A stretch of 26,132 bases of DNA from an uncultured Christensenellaceae bacterium (GTDB lineage Bacteria; Bacillota; Clostridia; Christensenellales; Pumilibacteraceae), in assembly GCA_910588315.1 (NCBI GenBank), contig CAJUQF010000019.1:1-26132 (forward strand), in the 5' to 3' direction. Positions 6,517 through 15,393 of this stretch are shown in pieces. Each line of letters starts with the position of its first letter. Position 1 is the first letter of the stretch. A program made the translations under genes and the position numbers. The notes beneath the pieces were generated by a model. That model was given only the letters and a program-made list of their open reading frames with translations, was not told where the DNA came from and did no database searches.

Positions 6517-8451
6517 ATGATCAAGAGAAAATTATCGGCGACGATTTTTGCGGGGGTTGCGCTCGGCATAGCGTTATTGGGCGGTTGTTCGGACACTAAA
6601 AAACCGAGCGGCGGGAAATCGGATCCGCCGGGGCAGGCGGACGAATACTTGAGTTACACACGCGACAATCGATTCGATTACGTCAATACGACGCTTCAAA
6701 GGTTTGACTACAACGGCGTCAAGATATCAAACGACTCCGTGTTCAAGCAGCAGTTTCAATATGCCATGGAGTATCTTCTTTCCGTGCCGACGGACGATTT
6801 GTTGAAAGTCATGCGCGTGCGCGAAGGCAAGGACGTAGACGGCAGCAGCTATCTCGGGGGCTGGTATGACGGCGGACTGTGGGTGGCGGCGACGTTCGGG
6901 CAGTACGTGTCGAGTTTGGCGCGCGGTTATGCGTTGACGGGCGACGAGCGGTTGAAGATAAAAGCAACGGAGCTTATAGACGGTTGGGCGGACTGTATTG
7001 CCGACGACGGTTTTTTCTATTTCAGTCCGGACAGGGAGACGAATTCCACGCACTACACGTACGATAAAGTCGTGCTGATGTGTGTGGACGTTTATACTTA
7101 TATCGGCGGCGACGTGGGCGACCGCGCGCTCGGATATCTGGAAACGGCGACCGATTTCGCCGAAGATTATTTGGCACGGAACCGTTTGCCGGCAGGTCCG
7201 AACGGACCGCATTCCGGTCAGTCAGTAGAAGGCGGTAATTCGGATATAGAGTGGTATATACTGTCCGAAAATTTATATCGCGCATATCTTGCGAGCGGGA
7301 ACCAAAAGTATTATGATTTCGCCGACGTATGGAATTACGATTATTTCTGGGATGCGCTCAAAAACGGCGACGGCGGTAAATATTACAACGTACACGCTTA
7401 CAGCCATACCAACTCGATAAGCAGTACGGCGCTTAAATATATGCTTACGAAAAATGCGAACAGTCTCGAGCAGTTAAAGCGCGCTTACGAGATGTACGAT
7501 AAGTATGAGTTGTATCCAAACGGTATGTACGGCACGGCGGAACGGCTCGTGGGTACGGTGCGCGATCTAAATACGGCTATCGATTCGCACGAAAACAACT
7601 GCGAAGTCCCGTGCAATACGTGGGCGGGTATGAAGATAGTCAAGTACCTTACCGAGCTTACAGGCGATGCGTCGTACTACGAATGGGGCGAAAAACTGCT
7701 TTATAACGGCGTACTCGGTGCGCTGCCCATTAAAGACGATTATGTGCGCCGCGGCATAACGTTCTATTATGCGAATTATCAAAAGAACGCAAGTAAAGAG
7801 TATTACGGCGCGTCGTGGCCGTGCTGTTCGGGCACGTACTTTATGAATTTGTGCGATATCGCCGATCAGATTTATTTCAAGGACGCCGACAGCCTGTATG
7901 TCGCGAATTACATATCGTCGCAAGTGGAAAACAATTACGGCAAGCGCAACGTCGTACTTACGCAGACGTCGAACTTCCCATATAGCAACAAAGCCGAAAT
8001 GACGGTGTCGTGTACGAGTACCGTCGACTTCGATCTCAAATTGCGCGTTCCTGCTTGGGCGACAAACTTTTCCGTGGAATTGAACGGCGTTGCCGTAGAC
8101 GGCGCGACGGACGGCGACGGTTGGTTTACCGTAGGCGGTTCTTTTAAGAACGGCGACAGGATAACGGTGGTGTTCGATCCCAAGCTTACCGCAGAACGTA
8201 TTGTTGAAGGCGAAGACTACGGCGTTATGTTCATGTACGGAAGTGTGTATATGGTAGCCGAAAACGCCGTGTCGACGACCATAACTTTCGATAAAGACAA
8301 GAGCGTCGATGATTACATTATAGGCAAAGACGGCGGTACGGTATATGTTCGCGACGCGAACGACGTCGATTTCAAGTTTGTGCCTTATTACGAACTCGGT
8401 GAAGGCGATAAATACGCCGGTAACCTGTCCGTATCGGTCAAAGGAGTTTGA
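6517..8451 (+). CDS. GH127/DUF1680-like beta-L-arabinofuranosidase, lipoprotein
   Basis: A 644-residue secreted lipoprotein: signal segment 1-23, lipobox LGGC with Cys24, then a Ser/Gly/Pro-rich linker. The body is an (alpha/alpha)6-barrel type sequence with GGWYDGGLWVAA and beta-rich C-terminal modules (VDFDLKLRVPAWA, GDRITVVFD). In characterised GH127 enzymes a zinc bound by one Glu and three Cys holds the Cys nucleophile. Here the candidates are Glu363 and Cys366 in NCEVPC, and the pair Cys436-Cys437 in WPCCSGT. The Glu-Cys spacing is one residue longer than in the textbook enzyme and Cys362 is an extra cysteine, so linkage specificity may differ. AAGGAG (6506-6511) precedes the ATG. It is first in an operon with the LamG protein and the Gfo/Idh protein, opposite an AraC regulator. 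Confidence 0.82.
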   Translation: MIKRKLSATIFAGVALGIALLGGCSDTKKPSGGKSDPPGQADEYLSYTRDNRFDYVNTTLQRFDYNGVKISNDSVFKQQFQYAMEYLLSVPTDDLLKVMRVREGKDVDGSSYLGGWYDGGLWVAATFGQYVSSLARGYALTGDERLKIKATELIDGWADCIADDGFFYFSPDRETNSTHYTYDKVVLMCVDVYTYIGGDVGDRALGYLETATDFAEDYLARNRLPAGPNGPHSGQSVEGGNSDIEWYILSENLYRAYLASGNQKYYDFADVWNYDYFWDALKNGDGGKYYNVHAYSHTNSISSTALKYMLTKNANSLEQLKRAYEMYDKYELYPNGMYGTAERLVGTVRDLNTAIDSHENNCEVPCNTWAGMKIVKYLTELTGDASYYEWGEKLLYNGVLGALPIKDDYVRRGITFYYANYQKNASKEYYGASWPCCSGTYFMNLCDIADQIYFKDADSLYVANYISSQVENNYGKRNVVLTQTSNFPYSNKAEMTVSCTSTVDFDLKLRVPAWATNFSVELNGVAVDGATDGDGWFTVGGSFKNGDRITVVFDPKLTAERIVEGEDYGVMFMYGSVYMVAENAVSTTITFDKDKSVDDYIIGKDGGTVYVRDANDVDFKFVPYYELGEGDKYAGNLSVSVKGV

Positions 8452-8453
8452 AT

Positions 8454-11400
8454 ATGAAAATCATTAAAACGTTTGCAAAATGTTTCATGGCTATGCTGGC
8501 GGCTACGTTCGCGACGTTGCTTTTGTGGATAGTGTGCGGAGCGCATGCGATAAGCGCCGAGGACGCGCCTAAGCCTAACGTTGCGCCGACGCATAGATAC
8601 GATTTCGAGACCGATATCGGAACGGACTCCGTAGGCGGATCATCGTTGACTTCGCACGGAGCAACGGTAAAAACAAACGGAGATAACGGTTATGCGTATT
8701 TGGGCGGCGACGGCGCATATATGGAACTTCCGTCCGTACTTGTTTCGACCGATGCGGTCACTTTCATGATGGATATAACTCCGGAATCGAATGCGGACTT
8801 TCAAAAGATATTGACGCTTGCGCTCGATTTCGATAAGTATTTTCAGATTGCGTTGCGCCGCGGCTCGGATACGACGGCAAACGTGGAAGTTCAACTGACT
8901 AAGACGGGCAGCGGCGAAGTCGCGGTGTGGGGCTATACGGCAAACAATGTTTTTACGTTGGATAATACATACTCGCTCGCGATAACAATAGACGCCGGCG
9001 ACGTGCGAATCTATGTCGACGGCGTATTGAAACACGGGCGTAAATGTCCGTACACAATAGGCGAATTGCTTGCGGAGAATCCGACGCATTTTTATATAGG
9101 CAAGTCGCTTTGGGACGGCGATCCGTACTTTGTGGGCGGAATAGATAATTTCGAAGTATATGACAGCGCCCTGTCCTATGATGAAATAGCGGCGATCAAC
9201 GGTAAAACCGCTCCGACTGTCGATATCGACGGCGGAGTAGTAAAGTATTATTCTTTCGACGACGAAACCGATGCGTGCAAAAACGACGTAACGCTCGAAT
9301 CCGATTTGGTAAATAACGGCGGAACTTTTACAGCCGACGGCAAGTTCGACGCTGCAATGTCCCTATCCGAAAACGCGTATCTCAAACTCGGAAACGACGT
9401 AATACCGACCGATGCCGATGCGTTCTCTTTCGCGGCTTGGATATATCCGACGAGCGGCGAGGATTGGCAAAAGGTAATAGATCTCGGGAGTGGCATGTCG
9501 CATTATTTGCAGCTCGCATTGAGAACGGGCGATAACGGCAAGATGCATATTCAGGCGGGGCTTATCACGGGCGGAGAAGAATTCCACGTGTGGGGCAGTC
9601 TTGCCATAAACAGCGTGACGCTCGATGCCTGGAACCATGTGGCGCTGTCGGTAGACGGCAATTACGCACGAATATATGTCGACGGCAAAATAGTACAGTC
9701 CGGTTATTTCGGCAAGACGATCGCGGAGTTTATGAGCGCGGAAAATCCTTTGAATAATTCTCATATCGGCAGATCGCAATTTTCCGATCCTACTTTCAAG
9801 GGCAAGATCGACGAAGCGGTATTCTATTCGCGCGCGCTTTCGATACCCGATGCAGAATATCTCGCCGCGGGACATACGCCGCAAAAGTATGTGCCGGAAG
9901 CCGCGGATACAGAGTCCGATCTGACGCATTATTATTCGTATGATAACGCGGATTTCCCGGGCTTGGATAATACCGGCAGCGGCGGCGATGCGACGGCGCT
10001 GTTATCGACTGAACCGGGAAAGGCGAACGACGGCGCTGTTTTCGACGGCGGTTATGTTCACTTGCCGCAAAACGTTATACCGGACACGAATGCGATGACG
10101 TTTGCGACGTGGATATATCCGGAATCAAACGCCGATTTTCAAAAGGTTATGGAATTGGGTAAGGACACCGTCGCGTTTATGCACGTTATGCTTCGTACCG
10201 GATCTTCCGGTAAAATGCACATCGAGACGGCATTGACCGTCGACGGAGACACCGGTCCTACGTCCACGCATTTGTGGGGCGGAAACGGTTTCGATGCGAT
10301 AAATCTCGATACTTGGCAGCATGTGGCGTTGACCGTGGAAGATAAACAGGTAAGGCTGTACGTCGACGGGGCTTTGGTCATAAGCGGCGCGTTCAAAAGA
10401 AGTTTGTCCGAACTGTATGCCGTCGAAAACGGTCAGATTGCCAATTATATCGGCAAATCGCATTTCGGCGCAGATCCCGATTTTGCGGGCATGATGGATG
10501 AAACGCTGTTTTATTCGCGTGCGCTTTCGTCCACGGATATAAACTCGCTTGCAAAAGGCGGTTTGCCGCATAAAACGGTCACGGAAAAGCCGACCGTCGA
10601 TCCGTCGGATGTCGACGTGTTTTCCGATCTCGAATCTTACTATCCTTTCGACGGCGTGGTTGCGGGCATAGATCATTCCGGCAACAAAAAGAATGCGATC
10701 ATCAGTCATGCCGGTATCGCGACGACCGCGGACGGCGTCAGTGAAGAACTCGGCAGCGCGCTCGAATTCGACGGCAAAAGAGATTTTATTATCTTGCCGA
10801 CGAACATAGTGCCTAAAACGGGTAAAGCGTTTACTTTTGCGGCGTGGGTGCGATTCGACGCCATGGACGAGTACACACGCATATTCGATTTCGGCGAAAG
10901 CATGCGTTATTTCGATTTAAGATTGCGTAACGGCGGTGTACTCGAAACTACGCTTACAGAAAATTCCACGGCAGGTGAATCGCGCGTAACGACTGCGTCT
11001 GGCGTGATAAAACGCGGCGTTTGGCAGCACGTTGCGCTTACGGTAGACGGTATGTCGGTAATGATATATGTCGACGGAGCTCTTGTCGGAACCGGCAATT
11101 TCGCAAAAGAATTGTCGGCGTTGTACGACGGCGCAGGCGCTTTAAAACAGAATTATATCGGACTGTCGCGTTACGGTCAGGACAGTAAATTCCTGGGTGG
11201 CATGGACGAGATACGCATTTATTATCGTGCGCTCACCGCGGTCGACGTCGCGTATTTGGCGCAGGGCAACAAAGCCACAGTCGAAAATGCGGATTTAGAC
11301 GAAACCGTCGAGATAAACGGCGTTAGACCGAAAATCGATTATATCACGGCATACGCGGACGGAGTTGAAAATTCGTGCGGCAATATTGTAGCGGAAGATA

Positions 11401-12518
11401 TGACGGTCGGCAAATTGATCGAATCGTTGACTTTGATATCGGGTGCTACGGCAACCGTTACGGATAATTACGATTTTGACGTCGGAACGGACGCTCGTCT
11501 CGAGGACGGGTTCTATCTGAAAATAATGTGCGGCGGAGCGGTAGTCGAAAGACTGCGTATCGGGATAGACACATATTTCCGAGTGGTTTTCGATACCGAC
11601 GGCGGCGATGAAAAACTGCCCGTTGCGGTAAAGAAAGGCGATTTTATAGAGCTGCCGTATGTGTACAAAAACGGCTATGATTTTATAGGCTGGTACGACG
11701 GGGATAAGAAATGCGGCGACGGTTTTGCCGTTACGAAAGACTGTACGCTTAAAGCCGTATACGAACAGCGGAAATATACGCTGACTTTCGATATGCGTGA
11801 CGGCACGTATAACAGTATAAAGGCTTATGCCGGCGATACCGTATCGATCACGGGTTTCGGGAATGAAAATGTTACCGGATACAAATACGCGGGAGAAACG
11901 ATAGCGATAGGCGATTTCGTGATGCCAGCGGAAAGTTTTATAGTGCGCGCCATATACAGACTCGACGAAGCGGATAACTTTACGTATACAGAGTTCGGCG
12001 GTGCGTTCGATAACGTCGACGGTCGGATCGTATCCGGCGATAACAAATCGTTGTTATTATTCGACGGGATCGAAGTGGAAAGCGGCACGATCGAAATGAA
12101 GATCACGCCTAACAGCGCGAACGATTGCGGCATAATTTTTTGGGCGGACGACGGCGGCAGATCGAATTTCTGGGAACATACGCCGGCGCAGTATCATGTT
12201 GCATTGCTCAATTGGGAGGGGTATCTCCTTATAGGCAAGATCAATCATAACGGCAAAACTTGGGAATGCGTGGCAGACTGCAAATTGCCGAATTACGATC
12301 CGACCAACGAATATACGATAACGGTCGTCATAGAAGATAACAACGTCAAAGTATATCTCGACGGTACGCTCTATATCGATTATACCGATAAAGATAAGCA
12401 CAACGGCGCTGCGGTGGGAGTACGCAGCGAGCGTGAAGGCGTATGTTTCGAAATCGTTCTTATCGGTATGGAAGTCAAAAATAACGGTATGGGATATACG
12501 CCGCGTAACAAGAAATAG
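8454..12518 (+). CDS. Large secreted protein with four LamG-type modules and an InlB-type repeat
   Basis: A 1,354-residue protein with a signal peptide (about 1-35, cleavage near AISA-ED). Four tandem concanavalin-like LamG modules cover about 46-249, 261-472, 489-705 and 723-939. Each ends in a variant of MDEIRIYYRALTAVDVAYLA and contains WQHVALTV plus IYVDG. A beta repeat of Listeria-Bacteroides (InlB B) type follows at about 1040-1105 (FDTDGGDEKLP, GYDFIGWYDG), then a related strand-rich stretch, and a last jelly-roll-like module from about 1175 to the end (VKVYLDGTLYIDY). No catalytic motif, sortase signal, SLH or dockerin was seen, so how it stays at the surface is unclear. The likely role is polysaccharide binding beside the GH127-like enzyme. 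ATG 8454 follows AAGGAG (8441-8446), which lies inside the end of the upstream gene. Confidence 0.85.
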   Translation: MKIIKTFAKCFMAMLAATFATLLLWIVCGAHAISAEDAPKPNVAPTHRYDFETDIGTDSVGGSSLTSHGATVKTNGDNGYAYLGGDGAYMELPSVLVSTDAVTFMMDITPESNADFQKILTLALDFDKYFQIALRRGSDTTANVEVQLTKTGSGEVAVWGYTANNVFTLDNTYSLAITIDAGDVRIYVDGVLKHGRKCPYTIGELLAENPTHFYIGKSLWDGDPYFVGGIDNFEVYDSALSYDEIAAINGKTAPTVDIDGGVVKYYSFDDETDACKNDVTLESDLVNNGGTFTADGKFDAAMSLSENAYLKLGNDVIPTDADAFSFAAWIYPTSGEDWQKVIDLGSGMSHYLQLALRTGDNGKMHIQAGLITGGEEFHVWGSLAINSVTLDAWNHVALSVDGNYARIYVDGKIVQSGYFGKTIAEFMSAENPLNNSHIGRSQFSDPTFKGKIDEAVFYSRALSIPDAEYLAAGHTPQKYVPEAADTESDLTHYYSYDNADFPGLDNTGSGGDATALLSTEPGKANDGAVFDGGYVHLPQNVIPDTNAMTFATWIYPESNADFQKVMELGKDTVAFMHVMLRTGSSGKMHIETALTVDGDTGPTSTHLWGGNGFDAINLDTWQHVALTVEDKQVRLYVDGALVISGAFKRSLSELYAVENGQIANYIGKSHFGADPDFAGMMDETLFYSRALSSTDINSLAKGGLPHKTVTEKPTVDPSDVDVFSDLESYYPFDGVVAGIDHSGNKKNAIISHAGIATTADGVSEELGSALEFDGKRDFIILPTNIVPKTGKAFTFAAWVRFDAMDEYTRIFDFGESMRYFDLRLRNGGVLETTLTENSTAGESRVTTASGVIKRGVWQHVALTVDGMSVMIYVDGALVGTGNFAKELSALYDGAGALKQNYIGLSRYGQDSKFLGGMDEIRIYYRALTAVDVAYLAQGNKATVENADLDETVEINGVRPKIDYITAYADGVENSCGNIVAEDMTVGKLIESLTLISGATATVTDNYDFDVGTDARLEDGFYLKIMCGGAVVERLRIGIDTYFRVVFDTDGGDEKLPVAVKKGDFIELPYVYKNGYDFIGWYDGDKKCGDGFAVTKDCTLKAVYEQRKYTLTFDMRDGTYNSIKAYAGDTVSITGFGNENVTGYKYAGETIAIGDFVMPAESFIVRAIYRLDEADNFTYTEFGGAFDNVDGRIVSGDNKSLLLFDGIEVESGTIEMKITPNSANDCGIIFWADDGGRSNFWEHTPAQYHVALLNWEGYLLIGKINHNGKTWECVADCKLPNYDPTNEYTITVVIEDNNVKVYLDGTLYIDYTDKDKHNGAAVGVRSEREGVCFEIVLIGMEVKNNGMGYTPRNKK

Positions 12519-12537
12519 AGAATAAAAGGGTTCGGTT

Positions 12538-13659
12538 ATGAAAAAAATCAATGTTGCGCTCGTAGGTTTGGGATTCGGCGGCGCTTTTGTAGAGATATAT
12601 GCGGCGCACCCGAACGTCGGTACCGTTACGATCTGCGATAAAAATCAAACTCTTGCAGCACGTTTTTCCGGCGTGAACGGCGTTCGCGTCGTTGCTTCGC
12701 TGGAAGATATCGTAAGCGACGACAGTATCGACGCCGTTCATCTCGTAACGCCTATACCGTGTCACGCCGAGCATGCGGCAGCGGTTTTGAGATCGGGAAA
12801 ACACTGCGCCTGCACCGTGCCTATGGCGACTGCAATGAACGACATCGATAAGATATTGAATGCGGCGCGGGACTCCGGGAAGAATTATATGCTTATGGAA
12901 ACGACGCTGTACACTTATCAGTATTTGTACGCGTCGGAAATGCTTGCCGCCGGAAAGTTCGGGCGCGTGCAGTTTTTGCGCGGCAGCCATTATCAGGATA
13001 TGACGGGTTGGCCGCCGTATTGGAACGGTTTTCCGCCCATGTGGTACGGAACGCACGCCGTTGCTCCGCTTTTGGGTTTATCCGGGTCGCGTATAAAGAC
13101 CGTGTACGGATTCGGCTCCGGCGCAATGGATGACGCGCTTGTCCGCAACTACGGCAATCCGTACCCGTTCGAAACGGCGATATTCGAATTTGAAAACGGG
13201 CTGAAAGCCGAAGCGAGCAGATCTTTGTTCGAAACGGCTCGGGCGTATCGTGAAGGGTTTTCGGTATACGGTTCCGACGCATGTTTCGAGTGGGGATATC
13301 GCGACGAAGACGATCCTTATATAACTACGCGTAAAAGCGACGGTAGAGCCGAAAGCGAGCTTGTCGTAGATATATCCGAAATGCCGAATTTCTACGAACG
13401 ACTGCCGGAGCCGCTTTGGCGGTTTACCGTGGGCGAGCGTTACGACTCGGCGCATCCGATAAAATCGTTGCGGATCGGCGCCGGCGGCGGACACCACGGC
13501 GCGCATCCGCATTTGGTGCATGCGTTTGTGGACAGCATAGTAAATAATGTAAAACCGCGATACGACGAACGTTTTGCCGCCAACCTTTCGGTGGCGTGCG
13601 TACTCGCACATGAATCCGCCATGCTCGGCGGCAAACCGCTCGAAGTGCCGACGTTTTAG
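12538..13659 (+). CDS. Gfo/Idh/MocA family NAD(P)-dependent oxidoreductase-like protein
   Basis: A 373-residue cytoplasmic protein. A Rossmann nucleotide fold opens it (VALVGLGFGG at 6-15, then TICDKN), followed by HLVTPIPCHAEHA, where family members contact the cofactor. The C-terminal alpha/beta domain has SHYQDMTGWPPYWNGF and MWYGTHAVAPL, with the His expected at the sugar site. The usual Glu-Lys-Pro motif is replaced by Thr93-Val94-Pro95, so the conserved active-site lysine is absent. I have an impression of a carbohydrate-locus subfamily with this TVP form but cannot verify it. It lies 19 bases after the LamG gene and is third in the operon, so it may oxidise or epimerise a sugar released by the locus. 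Its stop is four bases from that of murC on the other strand. Confidence 0.88.
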   Translation: MKKINVALVGLGFGGAFVEIYAAHPNVGTVTICDKNQTLAARFSGVNGVRVVASLEDIVSDDSIDAVHLVTPIPCHAEHAAAVLRSGKHCACTVPMATAMNDIDKILNAARDSGKNYMLMETTLYTYQYLYASEMLAAGKFGRVQFLRGSHYQDMTGWPPYWNGFPPMWYGTHAVAPLLGLSGSRIKTVYGFGSGAMDDALVRNYGNPYPFETAIFEFENGLKAEASRSLFETARAYREGFSVYGSDACFEWGYRDEDDPYITTRKSDGRAESELVVDISEMPNFYERLPEPLWRFTVGERYDSAHPIKSLRIGAGGGHHGAHPHLVHAFVDSIVNNVKPRYDERFAANLSVACVLAHESAMLGGKPLEVPTF

Positions 13660-13663
13660 AAGA

Positions 13664-14920
13664 TCAAATCATTTCGTCCTGCGCGATAAACATATCTGCG
13701 ACCTTGTCTATATCGCCGGCGCCCATAAAGATTACGGCTTTTTCTTTGAGCTGTTTGCTAACTTCGATGATCTCCGAGAACGTGTCGAAACAATAGGCGC
13801 GTTCTTTGTTTTGCACGATCTTCCTGCACAGCGCGTGCGAGTCGACGCCGGGGATCGGTTGTTCGCGCGCTGGGTACACGGGGGCGAGAATGACGGTATC
13901 GGCGGTCGTAAGCGCGCTTGCGAATTCGTCCATAAGGCTTTTCGTGCGCGAATACGTGTGCGGTTGGAAAACCACTGCGACGGACGGGAAAATTTCTTTT
14001 GCCGTAGAGATCGTCGCGGCTATCTCGGTGGGGTGGTGCGCGTAATCGGTGAACACCGTTTTGCCGAACGCTATGCCTTTGCGTTCGAACCGCCGCGCTA
14101 TGCCGGTGAACTTGCCGAGTCCGGGCAGTATTTCCGTAAGCGGCAGATTACACTCGCAAGCCGCGGCGACGGCGGCGAGCGCATTGATAACATTATGTTC
14201 GCCGGGAACCGACAGGTTGACTACGGCATTGCGTTTTCCGACGAGCGTAAACGAGCGGAATCCGCTTGCGTTTTTAATATTTACGGCGCGGTAATCGTTG
14301 CCTTCTTTAAGCCCGAACGTAACGGGCGAAGAACACAGGCTTTTGCATATCGGATCGTCTCCGAAGACTATCGTTTTATCGCATTGCGCGCAAAATCTGC
14401 CGTAAGCGTCGATAATCTGCTTTTCGTCGCGATAAAAATCGGGGTGATCGTATTGCACGTTGAGAACTACGCCGAGCGTCGGCTTTAAATGCAGGAAACT
14501 TGCGCGGTACTCGCACGCTTCCGTTATGAAATATTTGTCCGAACCGACTTTGGATCCGTGCGCTACGCCCGCATGTACGGTAGCGTTCCGAGCCGCAAAA
14601 ACTTTACCGAGCATGGCGGTAGTCGTGCTTTTGCCGTGACAGCCGGCAACGGCTATCGTTGTGCCGTAAGTTCGGGAAAGTTCGCCTAAGTACTCGGCGC
14701 GTTCTATGGTCGGGATGCCGAGCTGCCCGGCGCGTACAAGTTCGACGTTGTCGGGCGATATCGCGTTGGTATAGACAACGAGATCGCAGCCCTCGACTTT
14801 TTTGGGGTCGTGACCGGAAAGAGCATTATCCGATCCGGAAATTTCGTGTCCGCGCGATGCAGCCATAACGGATAACGCGTGCATTGATACGCCGTTGATT
14901 CCCACAAAATGTATCTTCAT
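13664..14920 (-). CDS. murC: UDP-N-acetylmuramate--L-alanine ligase MurC
   Basis: MurC adds L-alanine to UDP-N-acetylmuramate with ATP, the first amino-acid step of peptidoglycan stem-peptide synthesis in the cytoplasm. Seen in order: MKIHFVGINGVSM (Rossmann N-domain binding UDP), the ATP loop AGCHGKSTTT (92-101), ITEACEYRASFL, typical of MurC among Mur ligases, NVQYDHPDFY, the C-domain TDYAHHPTEI, and VFQPHTYSRT. Length is 418 residues, slightly under the usual 430-470. The P-loop has GKS where GKT is common. I chose ATG 14920, where the family sequence begins; ATG 14950 adds ten unsupported residues and neither has a good ribosome site. It is not in a dcw cluster here, being divergent from spoVG and convergent with the Gfo/Idh gene. 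Confidence 0.94.
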   Translation of the reverse strand: MKIHFVGINGVSMHALSVMAASRGHEISGSDNALSGHDPKKVEGCDLVVYTNAISPDNVELVRAGQLGIPTIERAEYLGELSRTYGTTIAVAGCHGKSTTTAMLGKVFAARNATVHAGVAHGSKVGSDKYFITEACEYRASFLHLKPTLGVVLNVQYDHPDFYRDEKQIIDAYGRFCAQCDKTIVFGDDPICKSLCSSPVTFGLKEGNDYRAVNIKNASGFRSFTLVGKRNAVVNLSVPGEHNVINALAAVAAACECNLPLTEILPGLGKFTGIARRFERKGIAFGKTVFTDYAHHPTEIAATISTAKEIFPSVAVVFQPHTYSRTKSLMDEFASALTTADTVILAPVYPAREQPIPGVDSHALCRKIVQNKERAYCFDTFSEIIEVSKQLKEKAVIFMGAGDIDKVADMFIAQDEMI

Positions 14921-14934
14921 ACATTGTAGATATG

Positions 14935-14963
14935 CTATATTGTGCGGCATGGTGCATGCGCAA
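14935..14963 (-). promoter_or_regulatory. Possible murC promoter
   Basis: On the minus strand TTGCGC (14963-14958) and ATATAG (14940-14935) lie 17 bases apart. Initiation would fall about 8-12 bases before ATG 14920, giving a very short leader and arguing against the 14950 start. The boxes are only moderate matches. Confidence 0.35.
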
Positions 14964-15051
14964 GATACGACAAAATTCTTTGCGAGTGGTCAAAATGTGC
15001 CGAATTTGTCCATAATATTGCAATTTCGATCGAAAAATTTCGACAAACCTA

Positions 15052-15080
15052 TTGATTTTATGAGTTATTTATGTTAAAAT
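15052..15080 (+). promoter_or_regulatory. spoVG promoter with upstream palindrome
   Basis: TTGATT (15052-15057) and TAAAAT (15075-15080) are 17 bases apart, 34 bases before the GTG start. A 12-bp perfect palindrome TTTCGATCGAAA lies at 15024-15035, just upstream of the -35 box, and could be a regulator site. Confidence 0.6.
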
Positions 15081-15114
15081 CAATATGGTCGCAATTTATT
15101 TACGGAGGAGAATT

Positions 15115-15393
15115 GTGGAAATCACCGAGGTAAGACTCCGCCTCGTCAAAGAACCCGGCAAGCTCAAAGCGGCAGCTTCCATCACCATCGACGGATGTTT
15201 TGTCGTGCATGACTTGCGCGTGGTAGAAGCAGACGGAGGTCTGTTTGTTGCAATGCCCAACAAGCGAATGGGCACAGGCGAATTCCGCGATATAGCGCAT
15301 CCCATCAACAACGAAACCCGAGATTATATCGCAAAACTGGTTATCGATAGATATAAAGAAGAATCCGACCGCGCCGCGTCTGCTCCACAATAA
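15115..15393 (+). CDS. spoVG: Septation regulator SpoVG
   Basis: A 92-residue SpoVG. The family opening MEITEVRLRLV and the core VAMPNKR, then EFRDIAHPIN, are diagnostic. SpoVG is a small nucleic-acid-binding regulator that in Firmicutes affects asymmetric septation, capsule and virulence genes, and it also occurs in non-spore-formers. The start is GTG 15115: GGAGGAG (15104-15110) precedes it directly, and ATG 15085 would add ten residues by translating through that ribosome site. The C-terminus is short and Ala/Ser-rich. It has its own promoter and no obvious hairpin terminator. Its usual partner glmU is not next to it. Confidence 0.95.
   Translation: MEITEVRLRLVKEPGKLKAAASITIDGCFVVHDLRVVEADGGLFVAMPNKRMGTGEFRDIAHPINNETRDYIAKLVIDRYKEESDRAASAPQ

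Noticed and set aside
9363..10709. Long minus-strand ORFs of 188-194 codons inside the LamG protein gene
   Set aside because: They shadow a strongly coding plus-strand gene, lack ribosome sites, and their Arg/Ile-rich composition is typical of reverse reading in this base composition.
13574..14488. Plus-strand ORF of 304 codons opposite murC
   Set aside because: murC on the other strand carries complete family motifs; this ORF has no recognisable domain and overlaps the end of the oxidoreductase gene.
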